A stretch of DNA of 64,000 nucleotides from DATARH01 sp963746885 (GCA_963746885.1 CAVVDM010000009.1:124001-188000); one strand, 5' to 3'. Counted from the first letter of the stretch, positions 1-9,509 are shown. The notes: a model not told the origin generated them from the sequence alone. A program made the numbers and translations.

Positions 1-282
1 GGCGCGCCGCCGTGGCGGGTGTTTCTCGGGGTGATCCTGCCCTTGACGCTACCGGGGATCGCCGCCGGCATGCTGCTCGTGTTCATCCCGGCGGTCGGCG
101 AGTTTGTGATCCCCGACCTGCTCGGCGGGCCCGACACGCTGATGATCGGCAAGCTCCTGTGGCAGGAGTTTTTCGACAATGTCGACTGGCCGGCCGCGTC
201 GGCGATTGCGGTGGCGCTGGTCGTCGGGTTGACGCTGCCGCTGCTCGTCGCGCAGCGCCTGATGCGCGAGGGAGCGGCGTGA
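1..282 (+). CDS. potB: Polyamine-type ABC transporter permease, C-terminal part
   Basis: This is the last 93 codons of an inner-membrane permease; the start lies left of the window. The visible part reads as the end of a PotB/PotH-like protein: the EAA-loop exit (FLGVILPLTLPGI), the 'IPAVGEFVIPDLLGG' stretch typical of spermidine/putrescine permeases, a late membrane segment, and a short basic tail. The stop TGA overlaps the GTG start of the next permease (GTGA), so the two are translationally coupled. With that gene it would form the heterodimeric membrane channel of an ABC importer; the ATPase and binding protein must lie upstream. Substrate (polyamine or a related cation) is inferred from family resemblance only. 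Confidence 0.85.
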   Translation, partial: GAPPWRVFLGVILPLTLPGIAAGMLLVFIPAVGEFVIPDLLGGPDTLMIGKLLWQEFFDNVDWPAASAIAVALVVGLTLPLLVAQRLMREGAA

Positions 283-1121
283 CCGGCGGCCGCTTCCGCT
301 TGGCCGCGTTGGGGCTCGGCTTTGCCTTTCTCTACCTGCCGATCGCGGTGCTGGTCGGCTATTCGTTCAACGGGTCGCGGCTGGTCACGATCTGGGGCGG
401 GCTTTCGACACGCTGGTATGGCGCGTTGCTGCACGACGACAAGTTTCGCGACGCGGCATTGACCAGCCTCGAAATCGGCATCATGGCGGCGAGCGCGGCC
501 CTGGTGATCGGCACTTGCGCGGGCCTCGCGATGAACCGCTTTGCGCGGTTTCGCGGCCGCGCGGTGTTCGGCTTCATGCTGATGGCGCCGCTCGTCGTGC
601 CCGAAATCATCCTCGGCCTGTCGCTGCTGCTGCTGTTCGTCGCGGCGCAGAGCGTGCTCGGCTGGCCGTCGAGCCGCGGCATCCTGACCGTGACGATCGC
701 GCACGCGACCTTCACCGCCTGCTTTGTCGCGGTCCTGGTGCGCGCCCAGCTGGCGGGGTTCGACCGCAGCCTGGAGGAGGCGGCGCTCGACCTCGGGGCG
801 CGGCCCTTCGCGGTGTTGTGGCGGATCACCCTGCCGGGGATCAGCCCGGCGCTGGTGTCCGGGTGGCTCCTGGCGTTCACGATGTCGCTCGACGATCTTG
901 TTGTTGCCAGCTTCGTCTCCGGCCCGTCGGCGACGACATTGCCGATGGCGGTCTATTCGAGCGTGCGCATCGGCGTGACGCCGGAGATCAATGCGCTGGC
1001 GACGGTGTTCCTGGCCGTCGTCGTCGTCCTGGTGGCGCTCGCCGGCAGGCTGATGGCGCGGCAGGAACGGCGCCGCGTCGCCTTCAGCCCCGAACCCCGA
1101 GGCGCCGCGCCGGCACGGTGA
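279..1121 (+). CDS. potC: Polyamine-type ABC transporter permease
   Basis: A 280-residue inner-membrane permease of the PotC/PotI type, the second channel subunit of the importer that begins left of the window. The GTG start at 279 overlaps the previous stop and opens directly into the first membrane helix (FRLAALGLGFAFLYLPIAVL), followed by 'YSFNGSR' as in PotC/PotI. About six hydrophobic segments follow, with the ATPase-contacting EAA motif (EEAALDLGARPFAVLWRITLP, shortened here to EEAALDLGA) about two-thirds along. An upstream in-frame extension exists but would run inside the preceding gene. The 3' end overlaps the convergent glycoside hydrolase gene by 38 bases. Whether the symbol should be potC or potI cannot be decided. 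Confidence 0.88.
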   Translation: MTGGRFRLAALGLGFAFLYLPIAVLVGYSFNGSRLVTIWGGLSTRWYGALLHDDKFRDAALTSLEIGIMAASAALVIGTCAGLAMNRFARFRGRAVFGFMLMAPLVVPEIILGLSLLLLFVAAQSVLGWPSSRGILTVTIAHATFTACFVAVLVRAQLAGFDRSLEEAALDLGARPFAVLWRITLPGISPALVSGWLLAFTMSLDDLVVASFVSGPSATTLPMAVYSSVRIGVTPEINALATVFLAVVVVLVALAGRLMARQERRRVAFSPEPRGAAPAR

Positions 1122-3064
1122 CCGCAAGGCCGTCGCCGAGCCGCAGCGCGCGCCATCCGGACGGGTCGCCGAGCGCCGCCTCGGGCGGCCGGCCCGACAG
1201 CGACATCCAGCGCTCGCGGTGCCACGAGGTCATCGCCACGGCGGCGCGCAGTCTGGCGCCGGGGGCCGGCGGCGCGATGCCCAGCGCCGACCACGGCAGC
1301 ACCATCTCGGCGGTGACGCGCGGCTGGTCGGCGCCGAAATACACCGCCTCGACGCCGGGGACCGGGGTGCAGCCGTGCCTGATCGCCTGCTCGGCGGCCC
1401 CCGCGCACAGCATCGCCTGCATTTCCGGGTAGTCGTGTAGCTTGGTGCGCGGCGGGATGAAGAACAACGTGACGCGGCGCGGACCGGCCCCCGCATCGAC
1501 CCCGAGCTCCAGCCGATAGGCGTCGCCGAGCGGAAAGGCGCCGTCATAGGCGAGCAGGTCGATGTCGAAATAATCCTGGCCGATCGTCGCCAGCGCCAGC
1601 CCCTGCGCGTTCCACGACAGATAGACTTCGCCGAAATCGACCGCGCCCGGCGACGGCTTGAGCGGCGGCAACAGGCTGGCCGGCTTGGGCCAGTCCGCCA
1701 GCGAGCGGTCCTCCACCGAGACCTGCGCGTGCGGCAGCACGATCGGCGCGGTCAGGCTCGCGCGGTGTGACGGCGTCGCGGCGGCGTGGATCGCCGGCGC
1801 CGCGCGGTTGGCGATGGCAAGCGCTTGCGTGAGCTTCTCGTAAGGCCGGTTGTCGATGTCGACGAGGCCGAAATCGTAATCCTCGCCGTCCGCCCGGCCG
1901 CCCTTGGGGTCGTCGCTGTACATGAACCATTGCGTGCCGAGGACCGCCGGGATATGGGCGAAGTTGCGGGTCGCCGCGGCCGCGCCCTCGGCCCGCTCGG
2001 CCTGCGTGGCGACCGTCATCAGATGGCCGTTGTTCCTGTTGCCGGTGCGGTTCTGCCGGGCGGCGAAAAACCACTCGGTGATCAGCACCGGCTTGCCGTG
2101 CGACAGCTTCTCCAGGCCGTCGAAGAAATAGGGCGCGATCCAGCCGTCGCCGGCATCGACGTTGTAGTTCATCGCGATCGCATCGACATGCGGCGCCATC
2201 GCGCGCACCGCCGCCGGGTCGTAATAGATCGGCAGCCGGTCACCGAAATAGAGCGCGTCCGGGTCGGCGGCGCGGATCGCCTGCTCGGCCAGCGTGTAAT
2301 AATGCGCCGCGATGATGCCGCACCATTGCCGCACCACGGCGATGCCGTGTCCGCCCGGGCGCATCCGCGTCATCGCCGTGCTGGCGAGCAGGGCCGGCCA
2401 CGAGGCGACGCCCGGCGGCGGCGCGAAATCCGCGGCAAAGGCTCGCCCAGTCGTCGTGGTAATGACGCCGCAACAGCGCGACCCAGCGCTGCTTCGTGTA
2501 GGAGGTGGCGGGCGCCTTCGAATAGAACACGAACAGCGCGCCGGCCCACCAGCCGACCTCGTTGTCGGAGAAATAGCCGATGCGGTAGGGCGAGCCGCGA
2601 TAGGGCCGCACCAGTTTCCGGGCGAGCGCGGTCATGCGGGCCTGCATGTCCGGCGCGAACGGGTCGAACCAGTGAAACTTGGCCTGGCGGCCGAGTTCGA
2701 GATCGATCACCTCCGGCAGGCGCAACTGCGAGGGCGGCAATGACCAGCCGCCGGCGCTGTTGAAGCCCCATGCGGCAAGCCGGCGCCGGGCCTGGGCGAT
2801 CCAAGCCGAAAGCGTCGGCGTGAATGCCCGCCAGCTATACCAGACCTTGCCGCCTTTCTCGCGCTCCGCTTCGCCGCCGTCGAGGATGTTGACGCCGAGG
2901 CTGTAAAAGCGGTCGCCGCACGGCGTCTTGAGCCAGGCGACGCCGTGCTCGCGCACCACCGACCAGCGGCTCGACGGGGCGTGGTCGAAATCGCAGGCGC
3001 GGGCCGTGAGCGGCATCGCTCCCAGCACTGCGCACAATAAAAAGGCGCGAACGAGAGTCCGCAC
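1084..3064 (-). CDS. Secreted glycoside hydrolase with CBM9-like C-terminal domain (frameshifted)
   Basis: Two minus-strand frames join into one protein of about 660 residues. The first begins MRTLVRAFLLCAVL with a Sec signal peptide ending ARA and contains 'YFSDNEVGWW', which resembles the catalytic-acid region of beta-agarase/beta-galactosidase-like (alpha/beta)8 hydrolases. The second holds 'GDRLPIYY' and 'VLITEWFF', the probable nucleophile strand. It then has a beta-rich tail resembling a CBM9-like sugar-binding domain. The break is at about 2437-2439, where one A of an AAA run (T on the coding strand) appears to be extra: dropping it gives ...ASLAADFAPPP. Substrate is unknown. It lies 35 bases after tldD on the same strand. 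It is either a true pseudogene or, more likely, a single-base sequence error. Confidence 0.65.
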
Positions 3065-3099
3065 GCCGGCCGGCTATCGAATGCGGCGTCGCGGCAGCC

Positions 3100-4533
3100 T
3101 CACGCTGCCGTGCCGCCGACGGTGAGGCCGTCCATGCGCAGGGTCGGCTGGCCGACCCCGACCGGCACGCCCTGGCCGTCCTTGCCGCAAGTCCCGACCC
3201 CGTCGTCGAGCTTCAGATCGTTGCCGATCATCGTGACCTTGGTCATCGCGTCCGGGCCGTTGCCGATGAGGGTCGCGCCCTTGACCGCCGGGCCGATCCG
3301 GCCGTCCTCGATCAGGTAGGCCTCGGAGGCGGAGAAGACGAACTTGCCCGAGGTGATGTCGACGCTGCCGCCGCCGAAATTGACGGCGTAGAGGCCGCGC
3401 TTGACCGAGGCGAGGATCTCCTGCGGGTCCTGCTTGCCGGCCAGCATGTAGGTGTTGGTCATGCGCGGCATCGGGGCGTGCGCGAAGCTCTCGCGGCGGC
3501 CGTTGCCGGTTGGCGCCATCCCCATCAGCCGGGCGTTCATGCGGTCCTGCATATAGCCTTTGAGGATGCCGTCCTCGATCAGCACGGTATAGCCGGTCGG
3601 CGTGCCCTCGTCGTCGATCGTCAGGGAGCCGCGGCGGTCCTGCATCGTGCCGTCATCGACGACGGTGACGCCCGGGGCGGCGACGCGCTGGCCGATCATC
3701 CCGGAAAAGGCCGAGGTCTTCTTGCGGTTGAAGTCGCCTTCGAGCCCGTGCCCGACCGCCTCGTGCAGCATGACCCCGGGCCAGCCCGGCCCCAGCACCA
3801 CGGTCATCTCGCCGGCCGGCGCCGGCACCGAGCCGAGATTGGTCAGCGCCTGGCGCAACGCCTCCTCGACCTGCGCCTTCCAGTTGGCCGGGTCGAGGTA
3901 ATATTCGTAGGTCACCCGGCCGCCGGCGCCATGCGACCCCGTTTCCATGCGGTCACCCTCGCCGACAACGACCGAGACGTTGAGCCGCACCAGCGGGCGG
4001 ATGTCGGCGGCGCGGCGCCCGTCCGGGCGGATGATCTGCACCGCCTGCCACACGCCGGACAGCGACGTCATGACCTGGCGCACCCGCTTGTCGCGGCTGC
4101 GGGCATAGGCGTCGATCTCGGTGAGCAGCCGCGTTTTGGCCGCGAGATCGACCATGCCGAGCGGGTTTGCTTCGGTGTAGAGGGCGCGGTTGGTGCCGGC
4201 CGGCGGGTCGGCGAGCGAGCCGGCATGGCCGCTGGCTACCGCCCGCACGGTCGCCGCGGCGCGGCGCAGCGCCGCCTCGGACAGCTCCGAGGCATGAGCA
4301 TAGCCGGCCGCCTCGCCGCAAACGGCGCGCAGGCCAAAGCCCTGCGTCGTGTCGAACGAGGCGCTCTTGATTCGCCCGTCGTCGAGCGCGACGCTCTCCG
4401 ATTGGCTGTATTCGAGGAACAACTCGCCGTCATCCATGCCAGCCAACGCCTCGCCGACGATCCCCTCGACCCGGCCCGGGTCCATGCCGGTCCGCTCGAA
4501 AAACAGCTCGTTGGTGACGGCGAGATTGGTCAT
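3100..4533 (-). CDS. tldD: Metalloprotease TldD
   Basis: A 477-residue TldD subunit of the TldD/TldE (PmbA) protease, which degrades unfolded peptides and matures some modified peptides in the cytoplasm. The zinc-site motif HEAVGHGLEGD (HExxxH) is present, as are the family C-terminal 'LIGNGPDAMTKVTMIGND' and 'GTCGKDGQG' blocks. The ATG at 4533 was chosen over an upstream in-frame codon because GGAG sits seven to eight bases before it and homologues start near 'NELFFERTG'. It is divergent from coxB, an arrangement common in alphaproteobacteria. The TldE partner is not in the window. Confidence 0.95.
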   Translation of the reverse strand: MTNLAVTNELFFERTGMDPGRVEGIVGEALAGMDDGELFLEYSQSESVALDDGRIKSASFDTTQGFGLRAVCGEAAGYAHASELSEAALRRAAATVRAVASGHAGSLADPPAGTNRALYTEANPLGMVDLAAKTRLLTEIDAYARSRDKRVRQVMTSLSGVWQAVQIIRPDGRRAADIRPLVRLNVSVVVGEGDRMETGSHGAGGRVTYEYYLDPANWKAQVEEALRQALTNLGSVPAPAGEMTVVLGPGWPGVMLHEAVGHGLEGDFNRKKTSAFSGMIGQRVAAPGVTVVDDGTMQDRRGSLTIDDEGTPTGYTVLIEDGILKGYMQDRMNARLMGMAPTGNGRRESFAHAPMPRMTNTYMLAGKQDPQEILASVKRGLYAVNFGGGSVDITSGKFVFSASEAYLIEDGRIGPAVKGATLIGNGPDAMTKVTMIGNDLKLDDGVGTCGKDGQGVPVGVGQPTLRMDGLTVGGTAA

Positions 4534-4908
4534 CGGCGGCTCCGGAATGGGCAATCGCGGTTGATACCGCTGGAAATATGGTCGCAACAGGGCCGCGGTG
4601 AAAGACGGGATCGAGCGAGATGCCGGTTTCGTGTGCGACGGCTTGCCGCAAAGCGTCGGGCACCGGGAGGGATGCCCCGAGTTGTCGGCTCGGCGGGCTT
4701 TGGTGTAGGGTCGCGGCCGACTGGTTGCCGCCGCCGCGGCTTCGGCAGGATGGGGCGGCGGCGCGGCTGCGGCCTGATGGTGCGAAGCCCGGATTTTTCC
4801 GCTCGGAATTTTTTGTCCGAACAGCGGCTCCGGGCCTCTCGCCGGGGGGCGGGCTAGCGCGTGCCCTCTTGCCCGGGGGCGTCCGCGCCGAAGGGGGGCT
4901 GCGGGGAC
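4534..4908. other. Divergent intergenic region between tldD and coxB
   Basis: This 375-base gap separates two divergent genes and must hold the promoters of both tldD and the cytochrome oxidase operon. A short inverted repeat TTCCGctCGGAA sits at about 4797-4808, next to the T-rich stretches, the only AT-rich part of the gap. No convincing -35/-10 pair, RNA gene or small coding region could be recognised. Confidence 0.4.
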
Positions 4909-5837
4909 ATGGTGCGGTTGACGAGATCGATGACGCGGAGCATGGCGGCAAGATTATGCGCCGTCCTCGTGGCGGCGCTGGGGACGGCGGCCGGTTTCGG
5001 GGCGGTTGCATGGGGTGCCCAGCCGCGCGACTGGGAACTCGGGATGCAGACGCCGGCGACGCCGGTCGATCAGCAACTGCAGCGCTTCCACGACGAGCTG
5101 CTGGTCATCATCTTCGCGATCTCGGTGTTCGTTCTCGGGCTGTTGATTTACGTGATGGTGCGGTTCCACCACACCCGCAACCCGGTGCCGACCCGCACCT
5201 CGCACAACACGACCGTCGAAGTCCTGTGGACGATCGTTCCGGTGCTGATCCTGGTGGTTATCGCGGTGCCGTCCTTCAAGCTGATGTACTACAGGCCCGG
5301 ATCCCCAAATCGGCGATGACCATCAAGGTCACCGCCCACCAATGGTACTGGACCTATGCCTACCCGGATCAGGGCAACATCTCCTTCGACAGCAACCTCG
5401 TCGCCGACAAGGACCTCAAGCCGGGCCAGCCGCGCCTGCTGACGGTCGACAATCCGCTCGTCGTTCCGGCCAATACCAATGTGCGGGTACTGGTCACCAG
5501 CACCGACGTGATCCACAGCTGGTTCATCCCCTCCTTCGGCGTGCAGGAATACGGGGTGATCGGTCGGACCAATGAGGCGTGGTTCAACGTGTTGCATCCG
5601 GGCACCTATTACGGCGAATGCAACCAGATCTGCGGCATCAACCATTCCCACATGCCGATCGAGGTCATTGCGATGACCAAGCCCGATTTCGAGAAATGGC
5701 TCGTCAAGGCGAAGAAGCAATTTGCCGCCGGGGACGTGCCCCGCAACGGCGCGGCCCCACCCCAGGCGACGCTCGTCGCCGCGGCGGTGGAGAACGGCCA
5801 GCCGGTGTTGTCCGGCAAAGCGCCGGCCGGCAACTGA
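4909..5837 (+). CDS. coxB: Cytochrome c oxidase subunit II (frameshifted)
   Basis: Subunit II of aa3-type cytochrome c oxidase, which carries the CuA centre that accepts electrons from cytochrome c at the periplasmic face. The N-terminal frame gives a signal/first helix, 'QPRDWELGMQ', and two membrane segments up to 'SFKLMYY'. The second frame resumes with 'RIPKSAMTIKVTAHQWYW' and the cupredoxin domain. CuA ligands are visible in 'HSWFIPSFG' and in CNQICGINHSHM. The frames are joined at about 5290-5293, where one base, probably a C, is missing before CAGGCC; inserting it gives FKLMYYQARIPK. Since oxidase subunit II is normally essential to the complex, a sequence error is the likeliest reason. 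The start at 4909 has only a weak ribosome site; 4930 is an alternative. Confidence 0.85.
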
Positions 5838-5855
5838 TAGCGAAGAGGTCTTTCG

Positions 5856-7493
5856 ATGGCGTACCATGATGCGACCGCCGACCACGCGGCACATGATCAT
5901 CGGCCGGGCTTCTTCACGCGCTGGCTGGCCTCCACCAACCACAAAGACATCGGCACGCTCTACATCTGCTTCGCGATCTTCGCGGCGGTGCTCGGCGGCG
6001 CGCTGTCGGTGGTAATGCGCGCCCAGCTGATGTACCCGGGCAACACGCTGATCGCCGACGACCAATTCTACAACGTGATCATCACCGCGCACGGCCTGAT
6101 CATGGTGTTTTTCGTGGTCATGCCGGCGACCTTTGGCGGGTTCGGCAACTGGTTCGTGCCGCTGATGATCGGCGCGCCGGACATGGCCTTTCCGCGGATG
6201 AACAATGTCAGCTTCTGGCTGTTGGTCCCGTCCTTCCTGCTGCTGCTGGCGTCGACCCAGTTCGGCGCCGGCGACGGGGTCAATGGCGCCGGCGCCGGGG
6301 TCGGCTGGACGATCTATCCGCCGCTATCCGCGGCCGGGCCGGGCGGGCATCCCGGGCCCGCGGTCGACATGGCGATCTTCGCGCTGCACCTCGCCGGCGC
6401 CTCGTCGATCATGAGCTCGATCAACTTCATCACGACGATCTTCAACATGCGCGCGCCCGGCATGACGCTGCACCGCATGCCGTTGTTCGTTTGGTCGATC
6501 CTGGTTACCGCGTTCCTGCTGCTGCTGGCGCTGCCGGTGCTGGCCGGCGCGATCACGATGCTGCTGACTGACCGTAATTTCGGCACCACCTTCTTCAACC
6601 CGGCGGGCGGCGGCGACCCGCTCCTGTTCCTGCATCTGTTCTGGTTCTTCGGCCATCCCGAGGTCTACATCATGATCCTGCCGGGCTTCGGCATGATCTC
6701 GCAGATCGTCTCGACCTTCTCGAAGAAGCCGATTTTCGGCTACCTTGGCATGGCCTACGCCATGGTCGCGATCGGCGGCATCGGGTTTGTCGTGTGGGCG
6801 CATCACATGTTCACGACCGGCCTCAATGTCGATACCCGCGCCTATTTCACGGCCGCGACGATGGTCATCGCCGTGCCGACCGGGGTGAAGATCTTTTCCT
6901 GGATCGCCACGATGTGGGGCGGCTCGATCGAGTTCAAGACCCCGATGCTGTTTGCCGTCGGCTTTATCTTCCTGTTCACCGTCGGCGGCGTGACTGGCGT
7001 TGTGCTGTCCAATGCCGGCGTCGATTTTGCGTTGCATAACACCTATTACGTCGTGGCTCACTTCCATTACGTGCTGTCGCTCGGTGCGGTGTTCTCGCTG
7101 TATGCCGGCTTCTATTATTGGATCGGCAAAATGTCGGGGCGCCAATACAACGAAACATTCGGTAAGATCCACTTCTGGACAACCTTCATCGGCGTCAATT
7201 TGTGTTTCTTCCCGCAACACTTCCTCGGTCTGGCCGGTATGCCGCGGCGCATCCCTGATTATCCCGACGCGTTCGCCGGATGGAACTTCGTGTCGTCGAT
7301 CGGTGCGTACATCTCCTATGCCTCGTCGCTGTTCTTCGTCTACATCGTGTTTCACACGCTGTTTGCCGGGAAGCGGGTCGGCGCCAATTACTGGGGCGAG
7401 GGGGCGACGACACTCGAATGGACGCTCTCATCGCCGCCGCCCTTCCATAGCTATGATGAAGTGCCGGTGATCGCCCCGGCAACGGCGCATTAG
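5856..7493 (+). CDS. coxA: Cytochrome c oxidase subunit I
   Basis: A complete 545-residue catalytic subunit of aa3 oxidase, holding heme a and the heme a3-CuB centre and pumping protons across the inner membrane. Twelve hydrophobic segments can be traced. Diagnostic motifs are present: 'FGNWFVPLMIGAPDMAFPR' (D-channel entry), 'WFFGHPEVYI' (CuB histidine, cross-linked tyrosine and gating glutamate), 'VWAHHMFT' (CuB histidines), 'PTGVKIFSW' (K-channel lysine) and 'HNTYYVVAHFHYVLS' (heme ligands). It starts 18 bases after coxB, with an AAGAGG-type ribosome site before the ATG. It is free of frameshifts, unlike its upstream neighbour. Confidence 0.98.
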   Translation: MAYHDATADHAAHDHRPGFFTRWLASTNHKDIGTLYICFAIFAAVLGGALSVVMRAQLMYPGNTLIADDQFYNVIITAHGLIMVFFVVMPATFGGFGNWFVPLMIGAPDMAFPRMNNVSFWLLVPSFLLLLASTQFGAGDGVNGAGAGVGWTIYPPLSAAGPGGHPGPAVDMAIFALHLAGASSIMSSINFITTIFNMRAPGMTLHRMPLFVWSILVTAFLLLLALPVLAGAITMLLTDRNFGTTFFNPAGGGDPLLFLHLFWFFGHPEVYIMILPGFGMISQIVSTFSKKPIFGYLGMAYAMVAIGGIGFVVWAHHMFTTGLNVDTRAYFTAATMVIAVPTGVKIFSWIATMWGGSIEFKTPMLFAVGFIFLFTVGGVTGVVLSNAGVDFALHNTYYVVAHFHYVLSLGAVFSLYAGFYYWIGKMSGRQYNETFGKIHFWTTFIGVNLCFFPQHFLGLAGMPRRIPDYPDAFAGWNFVSSIGAYISYASSLFFVYIVFHTLFAGKRVGANYWGEGATTLEWTLSSPPPFHSYDEVPVIAPATAH

Positions 7494-7527
7494 GCGGCAT
7501 GGACGCGACAGCCTGACGAGGACCGAG

Positions 7528-8442
7528 TTGAGCGAGTACCCTTCGACTGCCGTCGCGCCCCATGCGGGCGCGGCGGTTGCCGACTACCTGCAGATCCTGA
7601 AGCCGCGGGTCATGTCGCTCGTCGTGTTTACCGGATTTGTCGGGCTTGTTGTGGCGCCGGGACACCTGCATCCGGTGCTCGCCGCAATCGCGGTATTGTG
7701 CATTGCGGTCGGGGCGGGTGCGTCCGGCGCAATCAACATGTGGTACGACCGCGATATCGACGCGGTGATGCGGCGGACCGCCTCGCGGCCGCTGCCGTCC
7801 GGCCGGATGATGCCGGGCGAGGCGCTCGGCTTCGGCACGGTGCTGGCGGTCGGCGCGGTGGTGGTGATGGGGCTGGCGGTGAACTGGGTGGCGGCGCAAT
7901 TGCTGGCGCTGACCATCGCCTTTTACGTCTTCGTCTACACGATCTGGCTGAAGCGCCGCACCCCGCAGAATATCGTGATCGGCGGCGCGGCCGGTGCGTT
8001 GCCGCCCCTGATCGGCTGGGCCGCGGTGACCGGCGATGTCGGTTGGGGCGCGGTCGCGCTGTTCGCGATCATCTTTTTCTGGACGCCGCCCCATTTCTGG
8101 GCCTTGTCGCTTTACCGCGCCGGCGAATACGAGGCCGCCGGCATCCCGATGCTGCCGGTGGTGGCGGGTGAGCGCGAGACCAAGCGGCAAATGCTGCTTT
8201 ATACGCTGATGTTATGGCCGGCGGCGCTGGCGCCCTGGCTGCTCGGCGTAGCCGGACCGTTTTACGGCGCCTGCGCCGGCGGGCTGAGCCTGTTGTTCAC
8301 CGGCACCGCGATCCGGGTTTGGCGCGAGGACAGCGAAGCGGGCCATCGTAACGCCCGGCACATGTTCGCCTTCTCGCTCCTGTATCTGTTTCTGATCTTC
8401 ACCGTGCTGCTGCTCGACCATATCGGCGGAGGCGCATGGTGA
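7528..8442 (+). CDS. ctaB: Protoheme IX farnesyltransferase (heme O synthase)
   Basis: A 304-residue UbiA-family membrane prenyltransferase that converts heme b to heme O, the first step towards the heme a needed by the adjacent oxidase. The first aspartate-rich motif NMWYDRDIDAVM and 'SRPLPSG' are clear, and the second conserved region contains 'WTPPHFWALSLY'. A TTG start at 7528 is preferred because GAGGA lies about six bases upstream and no ATG lies nearby that keeps the N-terminal 'DYLQILKPRVMSL'. It is 34 bases downstream of coxA. Its stop overlaps the start of the next small gene by seven bases, indicating coupled translation. Confidence 0.95.
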   Translation: MSEYPSTAVAPHAGAAVADYLQILKPRVMSLVVFTGFVGLVVAPGHLHPVLAAIAVLCIAVGAGASGAINMWYDRDIDAVMRRTASRPLPSGRMMPGEALGFGTVLAVGAVVVMGLAVNWVAAQLLALTIAFYVFVYTIWLKRRTPQNIVIGGAAGALPPLIGWAAVTGDVGWGAVALFAIIFFWTPPHFWALSLYRAGEYEAAGIPMLPVVAGERETKRQMLLYTLMLWPAALAPWLLGVAGPFYGACAGGLSLLFTGTAIRVWREDSEAGHRNARHMFAFSLLYLFLIFTVLLLDHIGGGAW

Positions 8443-8573
8443 CGACCGGCGAGGTTGTTGTGGATGAACGCGAGCGCCGGATGCGGGCGCGCAACCGCGC
8501 GCTGCTCGCCGTTCTTCTGGCGCTCGTCGCGCTGTTCTACGTCATCGCCCTGGTGCGGGTAGGCGGGGGCTAG
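8436..8573 (+). CDS. Small single-pass membrane protein of the cox operon (CoxF-like)
   Basis: A 45-residue frame too short for usual length cut-offs. It starts at ATG 8436 inside the last codons of ctaB and ends at TAG 8573. It has a basic N-terminal segment (DERERRMRARN) followed by one membrane helix (ALLAVLLALVALFYVIALV) and a glycine tail. Alphaproteobacterial oxidase operons commonly carry such a small protein between ctaB and ctaG, named CoxF, thought to aid oxidase assembly. Position, overlap and topology fit that family. Here the ctaG that usually follows is absent. Confidence 0.7.
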   Translation: MVTTGEVVVDERERRMRARNRALLAVLLALVALFYVIALVRVGGG

Positions 8574-8617
8574 AGCGTGATCGAGCCGAGCCCTTCGAGC
8601 GGATGTGGCGGAGAGAA

Positions 8618-9487
8618 ATGACCGATATCCATGCTGGTGCCCAAGGGCACGCCGATATTCACGGGGCTGGGCACGCTCACGGCGAGCCGAAACACCCCTA
8701 CCACCTCGTCGATCCGAGCCCGTGGCCGATCGTCGGTGCGATGGCCGGCGGGCTGCTGGCACTCGGTGGCCTCCTTTATATGCATGGCGGCCACATCTGG
8801 TGGGTGCTGATCATCGGACTGCTCGCCGTCCTCGGGACGATGGCGGTGTGGTGGCGCGACGTGATCCGCGAGGCAACCTTCGAGGGGCATCACAACCCGG
8901 TCGTGCAGCTCGGCATGCGCTATGGCATGGCGCTGTTCATCGCGTCCGAGGTGATGTTCTTTTCGGCGTTCTTCTGGGCCTTCTTCTCGTCGAGCCTGTA
9001 CCCGGTCGGCGGCGTGTGGCCGCCCAAGGGCATCCACCCGTTCGAGCCGTTCGAGTTTCCCTTCCTCAATACCCTGATCCTGCTGTTGTCCGGGACGACG
9101 GTGACCTGGGCGCATCATTCGATCCTGGAAGGCAAGAATAAGGGCCTGGTCCAGGGGTTGATGGTGACGGTGCTGCTCGGCCTCTGCTTTACCTCGGTAC
9201 AGGCCTACGAATACAGCCATGCCGCGTTCGCGTTTACCGGCGGCATCTATCCGTCGACGTTCTTCATGGCGACCGGGTTTCACGGGTTTCATGTGATCAT
9301 CGGCACGACCTTCCTCGCCGTGTGCCTGTGGCGCGCGATCGAGGGCCATTTCAAGCCGGATCACCATTTCGGCCTGGAAGCGGCGGCGTGGTACTGGCAT
9401 TTCGTCGACGTCGTGTGGCTGTTTTTGTTCGTCTGTATTTATTGGTGGGGTATGGGCGCCGCGATCCCGGAGGGCATGGCCGGCTGA
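8618..9487 (+). CDS. coxC: Cytochrome c oxidase subunit III
   Basis: A 289-residue subunit III, which stabilises the catalytic core of aa3 oxidase in the inner membrane. Seven membrane segments and the family blocks 'WPIVGAM', 'WWRDVIREATFEGHH', 'RYGMALFIASEVMFF', 'FHGFHVIIGT' and 'WYWHFVDVVWLFLF' are all present, including the phospholipid-binding histidine/glutamate region. ATG 8618 is preceded by GGAGAGAA; an in-frame ATG at 8603 is possible but has a weaker site. It follows the small CoxF-like gene directly, with no ctaG gene between. Confidence 0.97.
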   Translation: MTDIHAGAQGHADIHGAGHAHGEPKHPYHLVDPSPWPIVGAMAGGLLALGGLLYMHGGHIWWVLIIGLLAVLGTMAVWWRDVIREATFEGHHNPVVQLGMRYGMALFIASEVMFFSAFFWAFFSSSLYPVGGVWPPKGIHPFEPFEFPFLNTLILLLSGTTVTWAHHSILEGKNKGLVQGLMVTVLLGLCFTSVQAYEYSHAAFAFTGGIYPSTFFMATGFHGFHVIIGTTFLAVCLWRAIEGHFKPDHHFGLEAAAWYWHFVDVVWLFLFVCIYWWGMGAAIPEGMAG

Positions 9488-9509
9488 GGCCCGCGAGATC
9501 GCGGGCTCG

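Noticed and set aside
5280..5330. Stop TGA in coxB as a second selenocysteine site
   Set aside because: The conserved sequence changes frame a few codons before that TGA (MYY to QARIPK), so it is a frameshift, not a readthrough codon.
5610..5660. CuA loop C-N-Q-I-C in place of the textbook C-S-E-x-C
   Set aside because: The Glu contributes only a backbone carbonyl, and Gln at this position is, as I recall, common in alphaproteobacterial subunit II; not an active-site loss.
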